From Halocaridina rubra (taxonomy: Eukaryota; Arthropoda; Malacostraca; Decapoda; Atyidae), in assembly GCA_037179515.1 (NCBI GenBank), contig JAXCGZ010022645.1, forward strand, positions 337,419 to 401,418: a DNA stretch of 64,000 bases, given 5' to 3'. The position numbers and the translations under genes are program-made. A model generated the notes under the pieces. It did not search any database. It worked only from the letters and a program-made list of their open reading frames with translations, and had not been told where the DNA came from. Below are positions 39,888 through 55,294 of the stretch, piece by piece (the first letter of the stretch is position 1; each line of letters opens with the position of its first letter).

Positions 39888-40649
39888 GAGACAGAGAATG
39901 AGAGATCTAGGAGTAAACATACTGGCAGATTTGTCTCCAGAAATGCATATAAATGGCATAGTAAAGGCAGCATATGCTTTCTTAGCACATGTACAAGGAA
40001 ATGTTCATATATATTTATGTAACCTGTGTGAGGCCAAAGCTTGAAGAAGCAGCCCCTTTTTGGAATCCACACTTGAAAAATCACATACCTAAACTGGAAA
40101 AAGTTCAAAGACATGCCACAAAACTGGTGCTAGAAATACACAATATCAGTTATGAGAGGCTGAGGGAATTAGTACAGTGATAACACGCTGGCCACACATT
40201 CGCGAGGTTGACAGATCGAGCCTCGTCCAGGCAAGAGAGTTTAAGCTGTTTACTGGAGAATTTACTGCTTTGGCTGGGCACCACAGTGGGGGGTTGGGGC
40301 TTGCAAAAGCTGACGCCCGCCAGAACAGGGGCGACACCTCTGATAGGAGGGCTAAAACCCAACAAACTTTAACTTTAACATCACTCGAAGCTAGAACAAT
40401 TAGGGGGATATGGAGACGGTTTTTAAATTCCTTCATGGTTATGACAGTGGATAGGGATCGATATTTTGATATGGCTGGCAATAGATCTGAAGGTCATAGT
40501 ATAAAGCTTCGTAAGAAAAATTTCTTTGCAGGATGTAAGGGAGTACTTTTAAAGTGCAAGAGTAGTTGATAATTGGAATTCGCTAAGCGAGGAGGTAGTT
40601 AATGCTAACTCAATCCATAGATTTAATGACAAGTATGATAAGTATAACT
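39888..40649 (+). pseudogene. LINE A copy A9, 3' part, split by a SINE
   Basis: Plus-strand end of ORF2 (ENERDLGVN-like start, TYVRPKLEEAAPFWNPHLK, then RDRYFDMAG and DNWNSLSEEVVN) with small deletions and frameshifts. It is interrupted at about 40171-40377 by a SINE. Its end passes straight into LINE B sequence. Confidence 0.85.
40171..40377 (+). repeat. tRNA-derived SINE inside LINE A
   Basis: About 205 bp that interrupt LINE A. The start (GTGATAACACGCTGG ... AGATCGAGCCTCG) looks like A- and B-box regions of a tRNA-derived head, and the end is a short TTTAACTTTAAC repeat. About 7 bp of LINE sequence is missing at the site and no target duplication is seen. Confidence 0.65.
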
Positions 40650-40803
40650 AGAGTATTAAAGAAATGCAGGGCAGAGCTTAGTTGTCCACTAACTGCACTA
40701 TTCTATAATTTAATAAAATTAGAATTGGTACCCAAGGAGTGGAAATTGGCAGATGAGGTACCAATATTTAAAAAAGGAGAATTGGTTAAAATGAAAAACT
40801 ATT
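40647..40803 (+). pseudogene. LINE B internal fragment fused to LINE A
   Basis: Matches the RILKECKEELSCPLTALF to VPIFKKGE segment of LINE B ORF2 (about 31816-31970). It begins immediately after the LINE A end, with CTAG common to both. It has neither LINE B ends nor a tail. Confidence 0.85.
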
Positions 40804-40935
40804 GATCTGTATTTTTCTTTTTAAATTCAATATAACCTATTGTATATATAAAAATAAATAAATAAAGCCATTAACTTGATAAAAAATGAGATACTAATGT
40901 AATATTTCTTATGTTTATAAGTGTGTTTTATGCCT

Positions 40936-42990
<2,055 letters not shown>

Positions 42991-43166
42991 TCTATGTATA
43001 TACATATCTTTGCATTGATATATATAAATTAGGACAATGCATCCTAGAAAAGTTGAATAGAGTAATAATTTCAAATCTAATATTATTAAAATAAATTCAG
43101 GAACTGAAACAACAAAACAGCCCTGCCTTTGATGATAGTTTTTAAATTGAAAATACTCTCTATCTC

Positions 43167-43169
<3 letters not shown>
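42991..43169. other. No feature recognised
   Basis: Short AT-rich interval between T6 and a (TA)n tract. Confidence 0.5.

Positions 43170-43257
<88 letters not shown>
43170..43257. repeat. (TA)n
   Basis: TA repeat abutting the left end of the pogo-like element. Confidence 0.98.
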
Positions 43258-43258
<1 letters not shown>

Positions 43259-44632
43259 TCGTGTAATGTGCGACTTTTGAAGACCTTTTTTGAAGCTAAT
43301 TTTAGGGGAGTTGCATCATACACGAGGTATAAAAATACTGTAAGTACTGCTGGCCTAGGCTACGCCACTGACCAAACTATATATTCATTTACTCTAGTCA
43401 AAAAGTACAGCTGTATTTAAAATAAACATGATTTTGATAAAAGCAATGTTGTACTTACCTGTATCCAATAATAATGCATGTAATATTCACATGTTAGTAT
43501 CGTATTATAAAACACAAACATAGCGAATATTTATAAGAAATTTTACAGAACGAGACTACCATCTAGGCCTGTGTTTTTCCAAATCAGCTGATTATGGTAA
43601 ACTAGAGAATACAAAAAGGATTTTCTTTTACTTGTTGAAAGAAACAATTATTATGTATTCTTTCATGCCCAGTAGTTTTGATTAAAATACTTTTCTTTCC
43701 AATTTTATTTACCGTCGACTTTGAAGGCATATCGAAGTTTAATAGACTTTCATCCATGTTGCCAATGCACGATAATTTATAGTCATTAGCTTTGCTTCTT
43801 TAATTGCATAACATCTTATCTTAATTCGTGTTATAATAAAAGCATGACATTGGGTATAATGTAAAAAAATAAATCAGTCCTATTCTACTTGACGTCATAT
43901 GTACCATAAGTACAGTAATTGTTTACGATCGTACGATAGTTGAAATGATATAAAACAGCTGTTAGCTTGAGTTTATCCAAATCAGCCGATTGTGGTAAAC
44001 TAGAGAACGCTAAAAGGATTTTCTTTTACTTGTTGAAAGAAACAATTATTATGTGTTCTTTCATGCCCAGTAGTTTTGATTAAAATACTTTTCTTGCCCA
44101 TTTTATTTACCGTCGACTTTGAAGGCATATCGAAGTTTAATAGTTTCATCCATGTTGCCAATGCACGATAATTTACAGTCATTAGCTTTGCTTCTTTAAT
44201 TGCATAACATCTTATATTAATTCGTGTTATAATAAAAGCATGACACTGGGTATAATGCAAAAAAATAAATCAGTCCTATTCTACTTGACGTCATATGTAT
44301 TATAAGCACAGTAATTGTTTATGATCGTACGATAGTTGAAATTATATAAAACAGCTGTTAGCCAATTCCGTTGATAACAATAACAGCTGTTTGTCGTTCG
44401 GTTTGTTTATAGCTGTATGCGCTTACTTCTATCATTCTCTTTTACTTTTTTTAACTTAAAGATGGGATAAGGAGCTTGGAGAAAATAGGTTAGTGTATAG
44501 TGATTTGGTCTCTCAAAAAATAAACTCGCATGATATACGAGATACATGATAAAATAAATTTTTATGGGTGAAAATTTTGTGGTCGCACAATATGCGAGAT
44601 CGCACGATAAATGAGTATATACGGTATAAATA
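43258..44632 (-). mobile_element. Pogo-like non-autonomous element with duplicated interior
   Basis: Ends TATACTCGTGTAATGTGCGA and, reversed at the right, TATACTCATTTATCGTGCGA make good inverted repeats. The interior contains two tandem copies of about 415 bp (about 43555-43965 and 43972-44370), each carrying the same minus-strand transposase fragment. It has no complete gene. Confidence 0.8.
44000..44260 (-). pseudogene. Pogo-like transposase fragment (second repeat copy)
   Basis: Minus-strand open piece with LLNFDMPSKSTVNKMGKK and ILIKTTGHERTH. This resembles the block just after the first catalytic aspartate in pogo/jerky-type DDE transposases (..DMP...TV...G.K.V.I.TTG.E....). The preceding residues, where the aspartate should be, read WMKLL, so the catalytic residue seems lost or shifted. 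The first repeat unit (about 43680-43800) has the same piece with more changes. Confidence 0.65.
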
Positions 44633-44673
44633 TATATATGCTCATTAGCAGTAGATATTATAACCAGTATAAT

Positions 44674-44873
44674 CGTAGTCTCCGTGGCAAAATGGTAGTG
44701 TCTGCGACTCTGAGGCGGCAGGTCGAGGGTTCGCGCCCCGTCACGGACTGAGGTTAGTAAGGGCATACACTCAGGGTAACAATTACATCTGCAAAAACAA
44801 GTCCTTCGTAAGAAGGCAACCGTCCTAGCCCTTAGTAGAAAAGGGAGTTCGTGACGTAAAACCAAATCTATTT
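44674..44873 (+). repeat. tRNA-derived SINE with 13-bp target duplication
   Basis: 200 bp bracketed by perfect 13-bp direct repeats TAACCAGTATAAT (44661-44673 and 44874-44886). The head reads like a tRNA: acceptor strands TCCGTGG and TCACGGA can pair over seven bases, the A-box-like part is TGGCAAAATGGTAG, an anticodon-loop-like CTCTGAG follows, and a B-box-like GGGTTCGCGCCCC. The body contains GTCCTTCGTAAGAAGG and GACGTAAAACCA, then a short tail AAATCTATTTT. The target duplication shows a recent L1-type endonuclease-primed insertion. Confidence 0.85.
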
Positions 44874-45019
44874 TAACCAGTATAATATTTCAAGGCTTAT
44901 CTGCTTGATAAATTAAGCAGAGAAGCTTGTGAAATATTTCACTACATTTATAATATCATTTTACTGATGGCCAATTCATATTCATACAGGTATATACATG
45001 GTGCTACTTCACAGCCAGA

Positions 45020-46545
<1,526 letters not shown>

Positions 46546-47546
46546 TCATCTCCATGAGCATTTAGTAGGGCCATAGCTTCTTAACCTTGACTTTTGGACA
46601 GAATGGCACTTGGCTAATCTGCTTGGCTGATTCATCATATTCCATAATCTGGTCATCTCAGGTGGTGCAACTTTATGACCCATTATGACTTCTTTATAGA
46701 GACAAGGACTCACAGCCCTAGGCTGATAACTAAAACCTATGTGATCTTTGGCATGAACGCCTATCGCTTTTGCGCACAATCCTGTCAGAAAGACATCTTC
46801 AAGGTGGAAGTATTCAGTGGACAAGGCGGCTTTCAGAAGAGGCTCAATGATATCTCCCGATACGACGTATCCAGTGCCAGACAGGTAATTTGGATATTTG
46901 CCTTCCCGGAACATGTACTTGGGGGTGTACCACTTTGACCACTGGTCATGAATGGGTCTGGCTCCACATATAAGACTTCCTAGGAGTAGAGGAGTTCTTG
47001 CAATGGTTTCGTTCAAGAGAGAGAGTTCGAGATTCAGTGCATTAACAAATATATCATCATCAACTTTCATCACAAACTTAACTGTGGGACAATTATGATG
47101 TACCCATTTCAACATAAATACAGTTTTGAGAGTGAGGTTGGTATATGAATCTATAAAATCCTCAATAACCATGTCTTCATACAACCTGCTTTCCTCCAGC
47201 ACCGACTCACTCAAAGGAACTGGACCAGGACTCTTTCCGAGTAAAAAAATAAGCCTTGTCAATTGGGTCGGGTGAACGAAAGGAGAGACGGGAATTTTAG
47301 AATCTTGACTTGTTTCTATTTTGTCAATTGAGACTCCAGAAACACGAGTATTAGCCCACTGGCCCCAGGATCGTCTTATGGCTATCCTCTCTTGGGTGTT
47401 TTTAACTGCACTAAGGACAACAAATAACAGAAAAGGTGGATCTTGGCAGAAAGGGTAAGGCTGAATAAGAGCTGTTGGTTCACTGGGCCTTAAGTAAAGA
47501 GTCATGTTTCTTGAAGCGTTGGCAGCCCATGCAAAACTTGGAGGGA
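46546..47546 (-). CDS. Beta-1,3-galactosyl/N-acetylglucosaminyltransferase (GT31), last coding exon
   Basis: The one convincing host gene. The exon reads about 332 codons to a TGA. A splice acceptor (pyrimidine-rich TTTTACAATTTCAG on the minus strand) ends at 47547, so the exon starts at 47546, upstream of the first ATG at 47505; codons before that ATG are in frame (PPSFAWAANASRN). GT31 signatures, numbered from that ATG: IRRSWG (43-48), EDFIDSYTNLTLKT (115-128), the metal-binding KVDDDIFV (147-154), YPNYLSGTGYVVS (204-216) and LEDVFLTG (235-242). NAS, NMT, NLT and NET are potential N-glycosylation sites, as expected of a Golgi lumenal enzyme. The cytoplasmic tail and membrane anchor must be in upstream exons, to the right. 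Donor sugar (Gal or GlcNAc) cannot be decided from sequence. Confidence 0.9.
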
Positions 47547-49054
47547 CTGAAATTGTAAAAGCTATGAGTAAAATAATATCAGGGTAAGTTTAGGACTATC
47601 ATACATCTACAAAAATTAATTTTGAGAATCATAATATGGACTAACCTTAAAATTAAATATTCTACTTTACTAGCTTACCATACACCAATATTGAAGAGTG
47701 GAGCAATAAGAAATATTAAATGGGAAATACACCTAACTGGTTAATAAAAAAGGTATTTACAGTACCATTTGAAATTATTTTTTTCCCGTAAATAAAGAAA
47801 AACCTCAACATGTAAGTGAATACTCCACTAAGTCAGCAAAAGGTTATTTATGTATTTCTTCCATCCAGACAGATATGAGTCTAGATAATTGTCAGAAACT
47901 TACTCTTAATATCAGCTATTATTTTAATTCATATCCAATCGATATTCCCTAGTTTTCATAGGGAGATAAGAACAAATTGGAGGTTGTGGCATCATTACCA
48001 GTTTACATAAAGTTTTAAAACATAGCTAACTTGAGAATATGAAAAAATGGGAAATAAGTAGGAGGAAAATTTGTTGAGAGGGTTAAAATTCAAAATATAA
48101 CTATTCTGCATACAGAACATGTATTTAATTGTAATGTGCCCTTCACCAAGCCTTTACTAGAACATATACTTACAAAGCAGGAGGGAATGAAACAGAATAA
48201 AGGAATCATTAAATTATAAAAATATATAAATAAATACAAATACCAGTTAGTGAAACTTGAAATAGGAGAGCAATACAGTACAATATCATGGCTATTTAAG
48301 CATTATTATACAGTTACTGTGAACAAAAAAATTGACTCGTTAACATATGATCTTCACTTAACATCCAAATCCCTAAGCATCCACCACTTCAGAACTGGTT
48401 ATATCCTGACACCAACTATACTAATTTATCCGCCTTTGGGACCAGCACCAACTTCAGCTAACTTGCTTCCCCAGAGGCCATTGTAATCTTCTAAATGACT
48501 GTAGCAAATTAAACGGCTTTAAGGTAAGCACATCAACAATGTGCCCAAAAGCTGAGATGGCATTACTGCAACTAAACTTCAAGGCACAAAGGCAGTCACT
48601 AAATACACATCTTCCAAGTAAAAGAACATTGATTCTTTCTCTTGAAAGTTGTAACAAGGTTCCTTTATGGAACCACACATCTTGTTTATGTATAAAAAGA
48701 AACACAGCTGGCTAGCCTGCATATACTTATAAGTGGCGTTTGTTAGCAATAATGATTTGGGTGATACCATAACTTCCTGATACTGTACAGGAATGCCCTG
48801 CATACTAAATTCTCTAAACAAGTGTTTCATGGAGAGAGCTTATGTTACTAATCAAAAATGAGTGTAAAATATTTTAGAGAGAATTACTTCTACCAACAGT
48901 TCTATATGCAATTTTTCACCTAAAGTAAACTTTGATGTAAGACTATCCAAAATTAAAAATCCTGAGTCAGATTTAATTACACCCAAGGATCTAATGAGGG
49001 TTAATATAATCCTCAGGCAGACAGTTTCATATCATTTATTCTGGAAAAAAAAAA

Positions 49055-49093
<39 letters not shown>

Positions 49094-50128
49094 ATATGTG
49101 TGGCATGGTCTCAAGAGAGGGGCAACTAAAATACAAATCGACCTCACAATTTTTCTATAAAAAATTATAATCCTTTTTAGTGACTCATAACATCACCGTG
49201 TGTAGATAAGCACAATGGTCCCTGCCATTATAGGGTAAATATTAATCTCAAATCAGCCTTTCTCTTATTACATACATACTCAGTCAGAATTGATAACTTT
49301 CTTGTGGAAACGAGGACCACTGGTACCCTATTGTGACATTAGTGAAGCTAAATATTAAACTCTGAATCTCATTTAAAGGCAAGTGTACGGGGGGGGGCTA
49401 ACTTTTGTGAGCGTATATCCAACATGGTAGGAAGTGAGGAGACCCACAAGAGTGGTATTACTTTTCTACATATATTTCCACTATTGTTTACATAGCTTGT
49501 TCTCTGTCATTTCTTTCTGTTGTTCCCTTTGTCTTTTGATAACTTTCTCTCATTCTTTTTCTTTTGTTCTCTATCTTTTGTTTCGTCTCTTTCATTCTCT
49601 TTCTCTTTAGGTGATGAAGTTTATATGGATAAAATTATACAAATTCTAGGTATATATTTAGAGACTCGGAAATCTCAGAACTCTGAATGCAATTCTCTTT
49701 CTCTTTCAGTGATAAAGTTTATTGAAAATGTCCATTCCCATAACCATTCTGACATTGCGTACTCTCAAGGGTAAGCCGGCCCTCTAAGGGATAAATATAA
49801 ACAGTCCACTGCGTTCCTAAAAAGTGATAACTGTGAATTCTTATCTCGATATAAATTAAGATAAAAAAATTTAAATATGCTGAATTGATAAATAAATATA
49901 TGCCTAAACACTTTCAAGTTTGCAAATTACTAAATAATGATAACTATAAATAGTCCACTGTGACATAGGCTACATAATATTAATAAAACGAAACCAAAAA
50001 TATTGTTTGGTAGTTTTACCAAAAAAACTTGTTTCCTAAGCAAAAAGGCATTCTCTCTCTCTCTCTCTCTTTCCCCCACGTCCCTGATGCCCATAATATT
50101 CTTCGCTCAGCAGTAAGGTAGCCTGCCC
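47547..50128. other. Probable intron; no exon recognised
   Basis: Upstream of the GT31 exon. Mostly unique AT-rich DNA with an (AAAT)n at about 49047-49095, T/C-rich stretches near 49500-49620 and a short (CT)n at about 50053-50071. A less AT-rich part at 48440-48840 has overlapping minus-strand open frames in two phases with no recognisable domain. I could not find the membrane-anchor exon. Confidence 0.5.
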
Positions 50129-50323
50129 CTTAGGGGTTAATTTATTTTATTTATTTTATTAATTTATTGCGCCAAGGCGTCAGACATTACATGAATTCAT
50201 ACAAATAATGCTTCAAATGGATACAAAACCAAGAATAGAACATAGTTTACAGGGAGGTGTACACACTGATAAAACATTGCTGCATACTAACACACAACTC
50301 ACAGTATGGCTCTTAGGGGTTAA
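50129..50323 (-). repeat. SINE-like retroinsertion with 12-bp target duplication
   Basis: A 171-bp insert (50141-50311) is flanked by the perfect direct repeat CTTAGGGGTTAA (50129-50140 and 50312-50323). On the minus strand it ends in an A-rich tail (ATTAATAAAATAAATAAAAT), typical of an endonuclease-primed retroinsertion. The body has no tRNA-like boxes that I can see. Confidence 0.75.
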
Positions 50324-50637
50324 CATATAAATAACTTGAATGTTAAGTGAATGTATAATCCAAGTGACTTATCTTTACAAGTTAGAGAGATAGAGTGTTG
50401 TTTGCTGGCTTGGTAAGAGAGAGGATAGGAAGAGTGTATGTTTATCAACTCTGTGAGCTGAAGTATGGACCACTATTACCCTTTCTCCATATTGAGGGTG
50501 ACTAGATTCTGGATTGGCTACACCTCCACTGCTGAGAGAAACTCTTGAAGAGATGCAAGAGACAAAAACAATATACTATTGTACAGTATTTACCAATGAC
50601 CTCCCACAAAAGGTAGCAATTGACATCCGAACATATA

Positions 50638-51912
50638 CAGTGATCCTTTGCTATATCGCACTTCACCTTTCGCGAATTCAGTGCATAGCATTTTTTTTTT
50701 GGCAAGCTTTTTTTAAATATTAAAACATTAAAATTTTCGGTATTTTCATTATTTTATTGATATTTTTTTATTATTTTATTGATAAAAAAAAAAGTATTTC
50801 CCAGCCTAAGAATAATAAAAAAAAAGTAAAAAATAGTAAAAAACATAAATTTAAACACGTAACTCTGCACCATAAATAATACGATACCGGTATCTGCGTT
50901 TCAGAAAACGCAAAGGGTCGCACCTACGTGAGATAGTACATATTAAAATTTCCAGTATTTTCATTGTTTCATTGATGAAAAAAAATATTTCCTAGCCTAA
51001 GAATAATAAAACAGCAAAAAATAGTAAAAAAACATAAATTTAAACATGTAACTCACAGTATTGCACCACGTAAGCTACGATACTGGTATCAGCGTTTCGG
51101 AAAACGAAAAGGGTAGCGCCTACGTGAGATAGCACATATTTAAATTTCCAGTATTTTCATTATTTTATTGATAAAAAAAAAAGTATTTCCGAACCTAAGA
51201 ATAATAAAACAGTAATAAACATCAATTTAAACATGTAAACTCACAGTATTGCATCATGTAAAAGGGTCGCACCTACGTGAGATAGTACATGGGACGCTAT
51301 TGGCTGATGGTGGGAAAAGACGAATCACAAAAATGTTTTTCTGTATGTTCTGTATCAAAGGGTCTGATTGGCTCTTTGACTGAAGCTTGGTTCTCCCAGC
51401 ATCTTCCATTGTCTCGCCTCACCCATTCAGTCTACTCACATGTGCGCCGTTTACATTATGCTTCTTAATACGTTGTGCTTGTAATTTTGTGCAACTTTTG
51501 TATTTCAACCCCTGCAGTGCCTCCCAAGCGTCCTTCATCTTCTAAGGCTGCTGGTAGTAAGCCTAAGCGGTAAAGGAAGATGTTGACCATAACAGAAAAG
51601 GTAAAACAATTAGATATGCTCAAGGAAGGAAGAAGGTTCTCGAATGTCGCCCGCCATTGGCTGTGGAGTATGTACACGTCATCATCACGCCAGTCACTAT
51701 AAGCTTACCTATCACGTTCATATAAATTTACACTTGCACGCTGTTATTAATAATGTAAAGGGTAGTTTGTTATCAGTGCAGGGAGGGTTTATACAGTAAA
51801 GGTAAAAATAAATGAATAATACCTATGTATATATGGTGCTCCTAGTTCGCGGATTTTCACTTATTGCGGCGGGTCCTGGAATCGAACCCCCGCGATAAAT
51901 GAGGCAGCACTG
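50638..51912 (+). mobile_element. Tigger D deletion copy T2
   Basis: Ends CAGTGATCCTTTGCTATATCG and (right) ...GAGGCAGCACTG with TA flanks. Contains the tandem 5' repeats (50730-51290) and the start of the transposase gene (MPPKRPSSSKAAGSKPKR at about 51520, then a stop, then KMLTITEKVKQLDMLKEG), after which the sequence jumps to the 3' untranslated region. The 3' end reads CGCGGATTTTCACTTATTGCGG in the terminal repeat. Confidence 0.88.
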
Positions 51913-52024
51913 TATACATGCTCAAATTCTTGCACTTACTTTCAAAGATCAATTTGTAAATTCTATATTGATTACTGCTACTGAAAGCATAAACTGTTTC
52001 ATTAAACAAACTTCATGCACATTA

Positions 52025-52026
<2 letters not shown>

Positions 52027-52117
<91 letters not shown>
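52027..52117. repeat. (TA)n
   Basis: TA repeat immediately before Tigger T3. Confidence 0.98.
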
Positions 52118-52122
<5 letters not shown>

Positions 52123-53672
52123 TTCCTTCAATTATCGCGAAGGTTCGGTTCCGGGACCCGGCACCAGACAGGAAAATCGCGGAGTAGGATCAGCCTATAT
52201 GTACATAGATATTTTAATTTATTTTTACATTTACACCGTATAAACTGTATAAACCCTCCCTGTACTGTTAACAAACCACCCTTTACTTCATAAATAACAG
52301 CATGCAAGCATAAATTAATACGACATACTCATGTACATAGGTATTTTACAATTATTTTTACGTTTACTGTATAAACCCTCTCTGCACTGTTAAAAAACCA
52401 CCATTTACTTTATAAATAACAGCATGCAACGTAAAGTTATATGTACGTGATAGGTAAACTTACCGTGAATGAGGTGGTAATGAGTTTGTAGACACCAGAG
52501 GAAATTATTCCGCAGCCAAAAACAGCTTTACGGCTGTTATTCATTGAGGCAAAAATAGCGGCCGACATCCGTAAACCTGTTTCCTTCTTTCAATATATCT
52601 AAGAGTTTCACCTTATCTGTTATGGTTAACATTTTCCTTTGCCGCTTAGGCTCACTACAAGAAGCCTTAGAAGATGAAGGTTGCTTGGGAGTCATTGCAA
52701 AGGTTAAAATATGCGAGTAAAAAAAATCACAAGCAAAACGTATTAATAAGCACAACGTGAACGGCGCACACGTGAGTTTGGCTGAACGAGTGAGGCGAGA
52801 CAATGGAAGATGGTGCAAGCCTTTGTCCAAAACGCTGATAGCGGTATTGTATTTTACATGTTACAATACTGTTAGTATTTATGTTTTTTACTATTTTTTA
52901 CTGTTTTATTATTCTTAGGCTAAGAAATACGTTTTTTTTATCAATAAAATCCTGAAACTACCGGAAATTTTAATATATATGCTAGCTCACGTAGGTGCGA
53001 CCCCAATACATTGCACGCTATCAGACACTATTTCACATGATGCAATACTGTGAGTTATATATCTAAATTTATGTTTTTTTAATATTTTTTACTGTTTTAT
53101 TACTCTTAGGCTAGGAAATACTTGTTTTATCAATAAAATAATGAAAATTTCAATATGCACTATCTTACGTAGGTTCGACCCTTTTCGTTTTCCGAAACGC
53201 TGATACCGGTATCGTATTTTACATGGTGCAATACTGTTAGTATTATGTTTTTTTACTATTTTTTATTGTTTTATTATTCTTAGGCTAAGAAATACGTTTA
53301 TTTATCAATAAAATCATGAAATTACTGGAAATTTAATATATATGCTAGCTCACGTAGCTGCGACCCCAATACATTGTACGCTATCGGACACTAGTTCACA
53401 TGATGCAATACTATGAGTTATACTGTATATCTAAATTTATGTTTTATACTATTTTTTACTGTTTTATTATTCGTAGGCTGGGAAAATATATTTTTTATCA
53501 GTTACATATTGAAATATGTTTTTTTCAATAAAAAAATTAACATACTGAAAATTTTTATTTTTTTAATATTTTAATATTTTTGCATATACCCCCCAAAAAA
53601 AATTTTCCAAAAAAAAAATCGCAGTACAGTGAAATCGCAAGCAAAGAAACACGATACAGTGAAGGATCACTG
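52118..53672 (-). mobile_element. Tigger D deletion copy T3
   Basis: Minus-strand copy with ends (T/C)AGTGTTCCTTCAATTATCG and GAAGGATCACTG. The 3' untranslated region (52170-52540), a truncated transposase start and the 5' tandem repeats follow in order. The coding region jumps from the helix-turn-helix straight to the last codons of the gene. Confidence 0.88.
52537..52695 (-). pseudogene. Tigger T3 transposase N-terminal remnant
   Basis: From the ATG: MTPKQPSSSKASC, then KRQRKMLTITDKVKLLDIL and GRYFCLNE before a stop. The helix-turn-helix is retained and the whole catalytic domain is lost. The deletion joins the NES/NE codons to the terminal CAGCCGTAAAGCTG sequence of the intact gene. Confidence 0.78.
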
Positions 53673-55013
<1,341 letters not shown>

Positions 55014-55019
55014 GTGTGT

Positions 55020-55044
55020 ATATAGATATATATATATATATATA
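55020..55044. repeat. (TA)n, short
   Basis: Short TA tract between the 180-bp element and Tigger T4. Confidence 0.9.
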
Positions 55045-55294
55045 CAGTGATCCTTTGCTCTATCATGATTCTTAGCTCGCAAATTCACTGTATCGCGTTT
55101 TTTTGGCTTTGGGGGGGGGTATATGCAAAATTATTGATATATTAAAAAAAATAAAAATTCTCAATATTTAAATTTTTTTATTGAAAAAAAAAATTCATTA
55201 TTTTATTGATAAAAAAAAAATTCCCAGCCTACGAATAATAAAACAGTAAGAAATAGTAAAAAACATGAATTTAGATATATAACTCACAGTATTG

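Noticed and set aside
48454..48830. Two overlapping minus-strand open frames upstream of the GT31 exon
   Set aside because: They overlap in different phases, lack domain, signal or membrane-anchor features, and have no matching splice sites, so neither can be chosen as the missing exon.
49520..49774. 84-residue plus-strand open frame rich in F and S
   Set aside because: Derived from a T/C-rich low-complexity stretch.
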